NCBI RefSeq assembly: GCF_000317145.1
Contig: NC_019697.1
Coordinates: 1,922,001-1,986,000, forward strand
From: Chamaesiphon minutus PCC 6605
GTDB lineage: Bacteria > Cyanobacteriota > Cyanobacteriia > Cyanobacteriales > Chamaesiphonaceae
Direction of reading: 5' to 3'
Length of the DNA: 64,000 nucleotides
Shown here: one piece after another, positions 26,674 to 34,560 of the stretch
Layout of the letters: every line of letters starts with the position of its first letter
Numbering within the stretch: the first letter of the stretch is position 1
Notes under the pieces: generated by a model
Seen by the model: only the letters and a program-made list of their open reading frames with translations
What the model was told of the DNA's origin: nothing
The model's database searches: none
Made by a program: the position numbers and the translations under genes

Positions 26674-26721
26674 TTTTTAATCTGGCTCAGGTGGGTGAAC
26701 TTGAGGTGCGGCGATCGACCT

Positions 26722-26928
26722 CTACATGTTCTGAAGTTGTTCGGCTGCCTTGCGAAGACGTTCTTCCTGCGCTTGAAGTTCGGGGGTGAAAGCTGCTCCA
26801 AAATCCTCAGCGGCAAAGATCGATCGAATCTCTAGTTCCGATTCTTGCATGGGACAGCGTTTCACCCATTCAATTGCTTCTGAGTCAGCGTTGGCTTTGT
26901 TATATATGCCGTCTCCGATATCTTTGTT
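26722..26928 (-). pseudogene. DGPF/YciI-family remnant (C-terminal part)
   Basis: The minus-strand frame encodes AIEWVKRCPMQESELEIRSIFAAEDFGAAFTPELQ... The pattern EAIEWAKRCP..., EIR.VFEAEDFG, TPEL..QEERLR belongs to the second half of DGPF/YciI-type proteins. The N-terminal half is missing. It is in frame with, and one stop codon away from, the collapsed VOC gene at 26929. A decayed member of the ECF42-linked cluster. Confidence 0.7.
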
Positions 26929-27183
26929 CTACCTCATCCGCAAGGCAGCCGCCTCGATTGCAGCGATGTCGATCTTTTTCATCTGCATCATCGCATCGAA
27001 CGCGCGCTTGGCGGCAGCGCGGTCAGGATCGGTTATCGCTTTTGTCAAAGCCAGCGGAGTAATCTGCCAGGACAGTCCCCATTTATCCTTGCACCAGCCG
27101 CACGCACTCTCTTCGCCGCCGTTACCAACAATCTCATTCCAGTAACGATCCAGGCAAATCGTATTCTTTGCTTGCTTAGTCAT
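26929..27183 (-). pseudogene. VOC/PhnB-like gene with an internal deletion
   Basis: 84 residues: MTKQAKNTICL, the usual start of this PhnB-like group, is followed directly by DRYWNEIVGNGGEESACGWCKDKWGLSWQITP, its usual C-terminal part. About 75-80 residues, roughly half of the glyoxalase fold, are absent while the frame is kept. The product cannot fold as a normal VOC protein. An SD-like GGAG precedes the start, so it could still be translated. Confidence 0.75.
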
Positions 27184-27344
27184 TTTAATTCTCCATTATG
27201 ATGAGCCACCCAAAACTGGAGTCAACAATGCGATCTCAGTCAAGGGGCATTTGCTCGAACAATATTTCCGCGTCAATGTGCGGCCAGATGCGTACCTACC
27301 ATTACGGCATTGCTTAATTGTGCTTCGTGCAATTAGATCCGCCC

Positions 27345-27464
27345 TCATTCCATCGCTGTTGGGGGCATGTGAAGACCGATCGTATTTCCTTCGGTATCGA
27401 CTACCAAAGCCAGATCCATGTCTTGGACGTAAATTTCGCACCAAACAATGGGATTGGGTTTCAT
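27345..27464 (-). pseudogene. Second VOC gene with an internal deletion
   Basis: 39 residues: MKPNPIVWCEIYVQDMDLA, a typical VOC start, is fused to LVVDTEGNTIGLHMPP, the typical C-terminal strand and metal-site region. About 80 residues between them are lost in frame. It lies next to another gene collapsed in the same way. An SD-like AGGAG lies just upstream of the start. Confidence 0.7.
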
Positions 27465-27478
27465 AATGTAACTCCTGT

Positions 27479-27586
27479 TTAATTTTGCAGTGATGGTATT
27501 GGTTTGTGGTCAAATCCTTGCTTTACTACGCAAGCCAAAAATTGAAGTGCGGAATGTGGGTTAAAATATTTCTCAACGAGTAGCAT
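27479..27586 (-). pseudogene. VOC-family remnant
   Basis: The minus-strand frame starts MLLVEKYFNPHSAL. MLLVEKYF is identical to the middle of the intact VOC protein at 28074 (FVMLLVEKYFKTF), and the DNA around it matches as well. The rest does not align. It is a fragment of a former paralogue. Confidence 0.5.
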
Positions 27587-27622
27587 AGCGATTGATACAA
27601 CCCCTGGAAACAAAGTGAATCC

Positions 27623-28033
27623 CTATGCAGGTGGATTGCAATTAATCATCCACGGGGTACCAAATTTATCGACCAGCATTCCCCAACGAGTAGCCCAAAA
27701 GGTTTCCTGGAAAGGCATCTTGACTGTGCCATTTCCTGCCAATGCGTTAAATATCCGCTCTCCTTCTTCCACATTGTCAAATTGGAGGTTTACATTGAAA
27801 CCTTGGGGTTTTTCAAAGAACTCAGGTGGGAAGTCAGCACCCATCAATACCATGTCGCCCACAGTTAGGTGAACATGCATGATTCGATCGCGTTGTTCGG
27901 GAGGTGCTTGTTCTGCCATCGGTGATTCGCCGTAGCTCATCATTGCGATGATTTTGCCCCCTAGACATTGCTCGTAGAACTTAAACGCGGCTTGGCAGTC
28001 GCCATTGAAATTCAGATAAGTATTGGATTGCAT
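27623..28033 (-). CDS. PhnB-like VOC-family protein
   Basis: 136 residues from the ATG at 28033 (an upstream ATG in frame adds an unlikely leader; SD-like AGGAG precedes 28033). Motifs YLNFNGDCQAAFKFYEQCLGG, IMHVHLTVGDMVLMGADFP and WGMLVDKFGTPWMIN are typical of PhnB-like proteins of the glyoxalase/bleomycin-resistance superfamily. Substrate unknown. Part of the cluster with the ECF42 sigma factor; such clusters usually combine DGPF, VOC and DUF1428 genes. Confidence 0.85.
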   Translation of the reverse strand: MQSNTYLNFNGDCQAAFKFYEQCLGGKIIAMMSYGESPMAEQAPPEQRDRIMHVHLTVGDMVLMGADFPPEFFEKPQGFNVNLQFDNVEEGERIFNALAGNGTVKMPFQETFWATRWGMLVDKFGTPWMINCNPPA

Positions 28034-28073
28034 AATGAACTCCTGTTGGTTAATTGAATGAATCGATTTATTC

Positions 28074-28481
28074 CTAAGCTGGTTCGACCTCACTTTCTTC
28101 CATGAAAAAGATTTCCCAAATGTGGCCGTCTAAATCTTGAAATCCATGTTGGTACATAAAACCCATATCGATCGGTTCTTTATAAGTGCTGCCACCTGCC
28201 GCGATCGCCTTGCGAACCATTTCATCAACTGCCGCTCGACTCTCAAACGATAAAGCTACGAGTACTTCTGCGCTTTTGGATGTGTCGCAAATCTCTTTGG
28301 GAGTAAAGGTCTTGAAATATTTCTCAACGAGGAGCATCACAAAAATATTTTCACCCACAAGCATACAGGTAGCATTTTCGTCTGTAAATTGCGGATTAAA
28401 CTTGTAGCCGAGCTTAGTAAAGAAATCAACGGATTTATTTAGATCTTTGACGGGTAGATTCACGAAAATTTGAGTACTCAT
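28074..28481 (-). CDS. VOC-family (glyoxalase-like) protein
   Basis: 135 residues from the ATG at 28481, preceded by AGGAG. QIFVNLPVKDLNKSVDFFTKLGYKFNPQFTDENATCMLVGENIFVMLL and the C-terminal DMGFMYQHGFQDLDGHIWEIFFME are typical of lactoylglutathione-lyase-like VOC proteins. Two beta-alpha-beta-beta-beta modules are complete. Function unknown; likely in the ECF42-controlled group. Confidence 0.85.
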   Translation of the reverse strand: MSTQIFVNLPVKDLNKSVDFFTKLGYKFNPQFTDENATCMLVGENIFVMLLVEKYFKTFTPKEICDTSKSAEVLVALSFESRAAVDEMVRKAIAAGGSTYKEPIDMGFMYQHGFQDLDGHIWEIFFMEESEVEPA

Positions 28482-28535
28482 TGTTTTCTCCTTTAAAATT
28501 GAATACACCTAGAACACACGGATAGCCGTATTGCT

Positions 28536-28886
28536 TTAGCTTTCAACGATCGTCTCAAAACCACCGTAGATCATGCGCTTGCTATCAAAGGGCATCGTCT
28601 CTGGTTGTTGCATTCGCGGATCGGCCATTACCTTCTGATTCCCCACATCGCGCACTTCACGGGAAGGCCAAACGATCCAGGCAAAAACCACTGTCTCGTT
28701 TTCCTCACATTTAACCGCCATTGGGAAAGAGGTTAGCTTCCCATCAGGAATATCATCTCCCCAGCATTCAACCACTTTGAGCGCACCGTATTCTTTGAAC
28801 ACAATAGCTGCATCCTCAGCTATTTTTTGATAAGCGGCACGATTAGCTGTGGGTACTGCTATCACAAATCCATCTACATAAGTCAT
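28536..28886 (-). CDS. DUF1428 family protein
   Basis: 116 residues. MTYVDGFVIAVPTANRAAYQKIAEDAA, EYGALKVVECWGDDIPDGK and MPFDSKRMIYGGFETIVES are the characteristic blocks of DUF1428, a ferredoxin-like alpha/beta fold family of unknown function. Full length. Preceded by GGAG. Member of the ECF42 cluster. Confidence 0.9.
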   Translation of the reverse strand: MTYVDGFVIAVPTANRAAYQKIAEDAAIVFKEYGALKVVECWGDDIPDGKLTSFPMAVKCEENETVVFAWIVWPSREVRDVGNQKVMADPRMQQPETMPFDSKRMIYGGFETIVES

Positions 28887-28985
28887 GAAAGTTTAACTCC
28901 TTTAATATCTAGTCGAACTGGGATTCATGCGATCGACACATCTAACAAATTTTTTGAGAAATTCTGTAAACGATTTAGATCGCCA

Positions 28986-29345
28986 CTACTTCTCAGGCGG
29001 CAAGCCAGAAAGTTCTACGATCGGACGAATTTCGACGGTACCTTTACGGGCAGCAGGAATCCGTTCGGCGATCGCGATCGCTTCATCCAGATCCTGTGCT
29101 TCAATCAAATAGTAGCCGCCGAGTTGTTCGTGGGTTTCTGCAAATGACCCATCGGTCACTAGCTTTTTCCCTTCGCGCACTTTTACGCTAGTTGCTGTTG
29201 TCACAGAATGGAGCGGCGCAGAACTCACACATTGCCCGCTGGCTCTGAGCTGTTGGACTAGCTGCGAAGATTCCTCATAACAGCTCTCTCGCTCGTTCAC
29301 CGTCCAGGCATTTTCATTGCCGTAAATGAGCAGCATATATTTCAT
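28986..29345 (-). CDS. DGPF/YciI-family protein
   Basis: 119 residues from the ATG at 29345 (MKYMLLIYGNENAW); a longer upstream frame is unlikely. YciI-like ferredoxin fold with VTDGSFAETHEQLGGYYLIEAQDLDEAIAIAERIP and EIRPIVEL. The family's DGPF motif reads DGSF here. It lies 80 bp downstream of the sigma-factor gene on the same strand; DGPF genes next to ECF42 sigma factors are a conserved arrangement in bacteria and their known targets. Confidence 0.88.
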   Translation of the reverse strand: MKYMLLIYGNENAWTVNERESCYEESSQLVQQLRASGQCVSSAPLHSVTTATSVKVREGKKLVTDGSFAETHEQLGGYYLIEAQDLDEAIAIAERIPAARKGTVEIRPIVELSGLPPEK

Positions 29346-29425
29346 GTTTTCCTGCCTCTTCTGTGTTGCTTTCATTAAATAATCGTTTGGCAATCCTCTC
29401 GATCGACAGCTCCTCAAAAATTCTT

Positions 29426-30658
29426 TTAGCCCAACTCTCGCAACCGTTTCTGAAGAAATCGCCGTTCTGGTTCTTGCTTCGCCAGAGCTAGAGCTTGTTG
29501 ATAAGCTGCTCTAGCCTCATCAACCCTGCCCAATTTTCTACAGAAATCGGCTCTGGCTGCATGCGCCAGATGATAGTTAGCCAAATCGCCCCGCACTAAA
29601 ATGTTGTCGATTTGCTCTAACCCTACTACAAAGCCATCTCGCATCGCCACAGCCACTGCTCGATTCAATTCCACGATCGGCGATGGCTCGGCTTGAATTA
29701 GTAGATCGTATAGAGCTACAATCTGCGCCCAGTCAGTTTCAGCAGCAATTGCAACCTCTGAATGCACTGCGGCGATCGCGGCTTGAAGTGTATACGACCC
29801 AACCTGTGAAGCTGATAGCGACCGCTGTACGAGCATCCTACCTTCAGCGATCTGGGATCGATTCCAGCACGATCGCTCTTGGTCTTCCAGCAGAATAATA
29901 TCGCCTGTGGATGAAGTTCGGGCAGTGCGTCGCGATGCTTGCAATAGCATCAGGGCAAGCAGTCCAATTGCTTCGTCATCTGGTAATAGTTCTACTACCA
30001 ACCGTCCCAATCGAATCGCTTCATCAGCGAGATCCGATCGGGTTAGCGATGCACCAGAGGAAGCCGCGTAACCCTCATTAAATACTAAATAGATAGTTTG
30101 AAGTACTGTATCTAAACGATCGGGTAAATCGGGCAGCGACGGCACTTGATAGGGAATATTTGCGGTGTGGATCTTTGTCTTTGCCCGCACGATCCGCTGT
30201 GCCAATGTAGCAGGAGCAATCAAAAAGGCACTAGCAATTTCTTCAGTCGTGAGTCCGCAGACTTCCCGCAATGTCAAGGCTACTTGGGCTTCTGGCGATA
30301 GTGCGGGATGACAGCATGTGAAAATTAGGCGCAATCGGTCGTCTTCAACATCCTCTTCATCTAGCAAGTTAGGATCGTTCGTGTCGATTTCTGGCAAAAA
30401 TGAGTCAAAGCGGGCACGACGGCGGATGGTATCGATAGCTTTGAAGCGTCCCGCCGAAACCAACCACGATCTTGGATTTGCAGGTACCCCATCGCGATGC
30501 CATTGCGTCACCGCAGCAGCAAAGGCTTCATGTAGTGCCTCTTCCGCAAGGTCGAAGTCGCCGATTAATCGAATCAAGGTAGCGAAAACGCGACGCGATT
30601 CAGTCCGGTAGATCGTGTCCACTTGCGAACGAATTGGTTCGGCTGTTTGTTGATTCAT
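29426..30658 (-). CDS. ECF42-type RNA polymerase sigma factor with C-terminal TPR region
   Basis: 410 residues. Sigma-2 region (about 15-85, FDLAEEALHEAFAAAVTQWHRDGVPANPRSWL) and sigma-4 region (about 110-165, ALTLREVCGLTTEEIASAFLI) are followed by a long C-terminal domain. That domain has IYLVFNEGYAASSG, LNRAVAVAM and TPR-like helices (GRVDEARAAYQQALALAKQEPERRFL). This is the layout of ECF42 factors (COG4941), which lack a classical anti-sigma factor and use the C-terminal domain for control. It probably directs RNA polymerase to the DGPF/VOC genes downstream. Confidence 0.9.
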   Translation of the reverse strand: MNQQTAEPIRSQVDTIYRTESRRVFATLIRLIGDFDLAEEALHEAFAAAVTQWHRDGVPANPRSWLVSAGRFKAIDTIRRRARFDSFLPEIDTNDPNLLDEEDVEDDRLRLIFTCCHPALSPEAQVALTLREVCGLTTEEIASAFLIAPATLAQRIVRAKTKIHTANIPYQVPSLPDLPDRLDTVLQTIYLVFNEGYAASSGASLTRSDLADEAIRLGRLVVELLPDDEAIGLLALMLLQASRRTARTSSTGDIILLEDQERSCWNRSQIAEGRMLVQRSLSASQVGSYTLQAAIAAVHSEVAIAAETDWAQIVALYDLLIQAEPSPIVELNRAVAVAMRDGFVVGLEQIDNILVRGDLANYHLAHAARADFCRKLGRVDEARAAYQQALALAKQEPERRFLQKRLRELG

Positions 30659-30793
30659 CAGTCGAAATTACCGCATGTAATAGGGCGACGAGTCAAAGTT
30701 AATAGTACTATAGTATTATAAAAAGCTCTGAATGTCAAATCCTACAGCCACAAGCGGAATTTGGTAGTGAAGCTGGCAAAAAGATGAAATTCT

Positions 30794-31276
30794 TTATTTA
30801 GTTAAAGAGAAAATGAACGTTGCCGATGCAGCTAAAGCGGCTAATGTCCGAACGTGATTCCAGAATGTCCAATCTGTCAGGTATTTTGCCCACAAGACCG
30901 TACCTTCAGTGCTGTTGGGATCGACATTCGCCAACGCATTGTTGAGCGGTACATTCCCCAACATCGTTACCAAAATCGCGCCCACTAGATAGAGCAGGCT
31001 ACCGATCGCTAAGTAGATCGTACCAGATTGATGCCAATGTATCAGGGTAGAAATAAATATAAATAAACAAGCTACAGCCGTTCCCAACAACGCCAACATG
31101 AACAATGGATTAATCGCCGTAATATTCATCGATTGCATGGCGGCAATTCCCCGATCTGGCTTGAGTCGCGCCAGGGCAGGCATCACAAAAGTCGAGAAGG
31201 CGAAGAAGACTCCAGCATTGAGTCCACAGCCGATCGCTGCTGCGAACGTCACCCAGAACAGATAACGATCTAACAT
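30794..31276 (-). CDS. DUF1772 membrane protein
   Basis: 160 residues with four hydrophobic helices (about 7-32, 55-80, 87-108, 140-158). GCGLNAGVFFAFSTFVMPALARL and GNVPLNNALA are the hallmarks of DUF1772, related to anthrone-oxygenase-like membrane proteins. It starts 2 bp after the stop of the NmrA-like gene, so the two form an operon. Function unknown. Confidence 0.85.
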   Translation of the reverse strand: MLDRYLFWVTFAAAIGCGLNAGVFFAFSTFVMPALARLKPDRGIAAMQSMNITAINPLFMLALLGTAVACLFIFISTLIHWHQSGTIYLAIGSLLYLVGAILVTMLGNVPLNNALANVDPNSTEGTVLWAKYLTDWTFWNHVRTLAALAASATFIFSLTK

Positions 31277-31278
31277 AG

Positions 31279-32124
31279 TTATTTCCCTCCCCAGATGCCA
31301 CTTGCCGCCGTTTGGCGTACATAGTCGGCGAAGTTGCGGGGCGGTCGTCCGAGGGCACGTTGCACGCCGTCAGCTAGTGGTGTATTCCGTCCGTCGAGCA
31401 CGGTGGAGAACAGATATAAAACTAGTTCGATATAATCATCCGGCACACCTTGCCGGACAAGCTCTGCGCGGTAATCATCTGCTGGAATAGGAACGAACGT
31501 AATCTTCTGTCCCGTCGCGCGGGCGATCTCGTCGATCGCTTCTGGGAAAGTTAAGGCTTTTGAGCCAGTAATCTCGTAAAGCTGGCGCGAGTGTTGCACA
31601 TCGGTGAGTGCGGCGTAAGCAATATCCGCAATATCATCGACATCGACAAATGGCTCTGCGACTGACCCCATCACTGGCAAAGCGACCTGCCCAGCCAGAA
31701 TCGGATCGAGGAAAAAACTCTCGCTGAAATTCTGAAAAAACCAGCTCGATCGCAAGATCGTCCAATCCGCGCTAGTTTTCTGAAGTGCCCGTTCCGCCTC
31801 TTCTGCCTCCACTTCTCCCCGACCCGAAAGTAGTACCAGCTTCTCAACACCGCTGGCGATCGCTCGATCGAATAATGCCTCAACGGTTTCAAGGGCACCA
31901 GGCACTGCTAGATCGGGTTGATAAGCAACGTAGACAGCCTTCACATTTTGTAGTGCCCGATCCCAAGTATCCTGTTGCTCCCAATCGAAGGGTATTTCTG
32001 CCGATCTCGATCCGATTCGCACTTGGCGACCCGCCTTGAGCAGTCGATCGGCTACTCTGCGACCTGTCTTCCCAGTACCGCCGATAACGAGAGTGATACC
32101 CTTAATCCAATGTTCATTTGTCAT
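31279..32124 (-). CDS. NmrA-like NAD(P)-binding protein (atypical SDR)
   Basis: 281 residues from the ATG at 32124. An ATG 15 bases upstream is possible, but GGAG sits 8 bases before 32124. Rossmann start LVIGGTGKTGRRVADRLLKAG (GxxGxxG) and the NmrA/HSCARG-type features AVYVAYQPDL and LLSGRGEVEAEEAERALQKTSADWTILRSSWFFQNFSE. No YxxxK catalytic pair is evident, so it may be a redox-sensing or quinone-reductase-like protein. Divergent from the AraC regulator at 32353, which probably controls it. Confidence 0.88.
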   Translation of the reverse strand: MTNEHWIKGITLVIGGTGKTGRRVADRLLKAGRQVRIGSRSAEIPFDWEQQDTWDRALQNVKAVYVAYQPDLAVPGALETVEALFDRAIASGVEKLVLLSGRGEVEAEEAERALQKTSADWTILRSSWFFQNFSESFFLDPILAGQVALPVMGSVAEPFVDVDDIADIAYAALTDVQHSRQLYEITGSKALTFPEAIDEIARATGQKITFVPIPADDYRAELVRQGVPDDYIELVLYLFSTVLDGRNTPLADGVQRALGRPPRNFADYVRQTAASGIWGGK

Positions 32125-32352
32125 CTTTTTTGGCTCCATTTACAGATCGAGAATGCGTAATCGGCGATTCAATTTCTGTCGATCGCGCAGCGTCAGCTTT
32201 GCTGAATCGATTACCATTCCAGCCTAGGGAAACGACTACTATCGAGCTATCTGATTCTTGTGAAACTAACAAAATCTTGCGGGCAATTCTCAGAATATTT
32301 GGTGAAATGCGAAAATGAAGATAATCAGATCTAGACGTATGGAGTCGATCCC

Positions 32353-33225
32353 ATGAAACCGATTGCCAGCCATCAGCTTGTCTGTACCAGCCAGCCCCTG
32401 TTTTCGAGTCAAAGTCAGGGCTGGGAGCAGATCCTCGTCGAAGAATTCCATCATCCTGCTGGGGAGGGAAAAATACTCTACCCCAACGAACATGTCATTT
32501 GTTTGTCGCTCGCTCCCCGTCCGGTACGGTTACTGCAAATTCAGGGAGATAAGTCTTATACCGGACTTTATGGAAAAGGGGACTTGGCGATCGCGCCTGC
32601 TGCTGCACCCTTTTTTGCTCGGTGGGATAGTGACGATCGCCTATTACAGATCCGGATTACTGCTCGATTCATGGCACAGGTTGCTACCGAAGCCCTGGGG
32701 ATGAATTCAGATCGGCTGGAAGTAATCCCCACGTTTCGGACTCGCGATCCGCAAGTTGAGGCGATCGCAATGTTACTACTTACCGAACTCAAACAAGAAA
32801 ATCTAAGTAGTCGGTTGTATATTGACTCCCTAGTAAATGTGTTGGCGGTGCAATTGCTCAGACAATATTCAGCGTCGAAACCGCAGCTTTCGGTCTATGA
32901 AGGCGGATTGCCACACCGTCAACTGCAACAAATATTGGACTATATCCACGCACATTTAGAGCGAGATATCAAACTGGCAGATTTGGCTAGATCGATTGGG
33001 ATGAGTCAATTTCACTTCAGCCATTTGTTCAAGCAATCGATCGGCACATCTCCTTACCAATATCTTCTCCAGCAGCGGATCGAACGGGCGAAGGAGTTGT
33101 TAAAACAAACAGATCGATCGATTGTTGATATTGCTTTTGAGTGTGGATTCAATAGTCACAGCCATTTGAGTAAACAGTTTCGACAGCTTACAGGCATGAC
33201 ACCCAAAAGCTACCGGAGCGATTGA
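32353..33225 (+). CDS. AraC-family transcriptional regulator
   Basis: 290 residues. An N-terminal cupin-like region (about 20-150) is followed by two helix-turn-helix motifs at the C terminus (DIKLADLARSIGMSQFHFSHLFKQSIGTSPYQYLLQQRIERAKELL and SIVDIAFECGFNSHSHLSKQFRQLTGMTPKSYR). Divergently transcribed from the NmrA-like/DUF1772 operon, 228 bp apart. It is likely the activator of that operon. Ligand unknown. Confidence 0.9.
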   Translation: MKPIASHQLVCTSQPLFSSQSQGWEQILVEEFHHPAGEGKILYPNEHVICLSLAPRPVRLLQIQGDKSYTGLYGKGDLAIAPAAAPFFARWDSDDRLLQIRITARFMAQVATEALGMNSDRLEVIPTFRTRDPQVEAIAMLLLTELKQENLSSRLYIDSLVNVLAVQLLRQYSASKPQLSVYEGGLPHRQLQQILDYIHAHLERDIKLADLARSIGMSQFHFSHLFKQSIGTSPYQYLLQQRIERAKELLKQTDRSIVDIAFECGFNSHSHLSKQFRQLTGMTPKSYRSD

Positions 33226-33372
33226 AAAACTAGCTCCACTCGCAATCGGCTTTCCCGTACTTGTGGTAATAATCTAATCTTATCGAAAGGGGGAAGGGGT
33301 AAAGGGTAAGAGTAAACATTCGATCCTTGTTATTTTTCCCAAAATAGCAAGAGATTCCCAACAGAATTGACT

Positions 33373-34485
33373 TTAAACTATGTTGAGATAACAGTGACAA
33401 TCTGGTTTCTCTAATAGAGATGCAATCAAAGCATTTGCCGCCACTGCTGCTAATAATCCACCGCCCATCGTGCCTTGAATGGTGATATGGGGTATGCCAG
33501 CAGCAATCAGTCGCCGTTTAGCAGCCGGAGCGTGACTGAACCCGATCGGCATTCCAATTACTAGAGCAGGTTGAATCTGGTTTTGTTCGATCGCGTTACA
33601 CACAGCCATTAGCACAGAAGGCGCATAGCCGATAATCAGGATGGAATGAGCAGGAATTCGGTCGAGACGATTTAGCCACTCTTTATCTTGCCAGAATGCT
33701 TGTTCCGCTTCTACTACACCCGTGATGTGAGGATCGTCGATCAGCGTCTCAACTTGACAGCCTAAATGAGCCAAACGGGTACGATCGAGTGTAGCAGTCA
33801 CAGCGGGTATATCCCCCACAATCTGACAGCCACTGCTGAGAGCCTCCCTTGCTGCGGCGATCGCATCTCCACTCAGTCGAACAAAATTAACCAAGCTCAC
33901 ATCTCCACAAGCCAGCACCAATTGAGAGAGCAAGTCTATTTCAATCTCCGATCGGCTAGAAAGATCTGGTAACAAGTGTTGTAGGGATTCCTTGAAGGCT
34001 TCTGGGTGAGAATCAATTGCGCCATCTAAGTGATGCCAAAGTCCTTCGAGTTCCCCCAGTCGATCTTGACTTTCTACTTCGAGGAGTTTCAACTGCGCGA
34101 TTGCTTCGGCTTGGACGATCTGACAATCCCCATCCCGCCCTAATATTCCCTCTAACGCTGATGCTGTATGTCGCAACCTCGCCAATTGTTGAATGACGGA
34201 CTGATATTGCTGCTGCAACTGAGCCATCAAGCTGGGACTGAGATCGATACCTGAATCGCTGGTGAGTAGCTGTTGGATGTGGGATAGCTGAAACCCTTGC
34301 TGTTTGAGAGCGACAATCCGCTGTAGCTGTTGAATATTTTGAGAAGTATAAAGTCGGTAATTGCCATGCGATCGCTGGGCTGGTGGCAATAAACCTAGAG
34401 TGTGATAATGCCTTACCATACGCGGCGTGATATTCCCGCCCACTGCGGCGGTGAGTTCTTTGATTGTTAAATATTCAGCTTCCAT
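33373..34485 (-). CDS. coaR: CoaR-like cobalt-responsive MerR regulator with a precorrin-isomerase-like domain
   Basis: 370 residues. MerR helix-turn-helix at 1-75 (ITPRMVRHYHTLGLLPPAQRSHGNYRLYTS), a helical dimerisation region, and a CbiC/CobH-like domain from about 175 (LACGDVSLVNFVRLSGDAI, VGDIPAVTATLDRT, ALVIGMPIGFSHAPAAKRRL). The protein ends CHCYLNIV. The Cys-His-Cys (363-365) matches the C-terminal motif needed for cobalt sensing in Synechocystis CoaR. It is divergent from the P-type ATPase gene coaT, with a MerR-type operator between them. Known role of the family: activate coaT when cobalt is high. Confidence 0.9.
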   Translation of the reverse strand: MEAEYLTIKELTAAVGGNITPRMVRHYHTLGLLPPAQRSHGNYRLYTSQNIQQLQRIVALKQQGFQLSHIQQLLTSDSGIDLSPSLMAQLQQQYQSVIQQLARLRHTASALEGILGRDGDCQIVQAEAIAQLKLLEVESQDRLGELEGLWHHLDGAIDSHPEAFKESLQHLLPDLSSRSEIEIDLLSQLVLACGDVSLVNFVRLSGDAIAAAREALSSGCQIVGDIPAVTATLDRTRLAHLGCQVETLIDDPHITGVVEAEQAFWQDKEWLNRLDRIPAHSILIIGYAPSVLMAVCNAIEQNQIQPALVIGMPIGFSHAPAAKRRLIAAGIPHITIQGTMGGGLLAAVAANALIASLLEKPDCHCYLNIV

Positions 34486-34506
34486 ATTTTCTGAATCTCA
34501 ATTTGT

Positions 34507-34541
34507 ACCTTGACATTAACATTAATGTCAAGGTGTAGGGT
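34507..34541 (+). promoter_or_regulatory. coaT promoter with MerR-type operator and 20-bp spacer
   Basis: Perfect 13-bp inverted arms (ACCTTGACATTAA, two-base centre) span 34507-34534. The -35 TTGACA (34510-34515) lies in the left arm, and the -10-like TAGGGT (34536-34541) is 20 bp away. A 19-20-bp spacer with an inverted repeat inside it is the signature of MerR-activated promoters. Confidence 0.8.
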
Positions 34542-34560
34542 ATGAAGGCAATCTATTTAT

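Noticed and set aside
27196-27513. 105-codon minus-strand frame
   Set aside because: It runs out of frame across the collapsed VOC gene at 27345-27464, whose own frame carries the recognisable protein.
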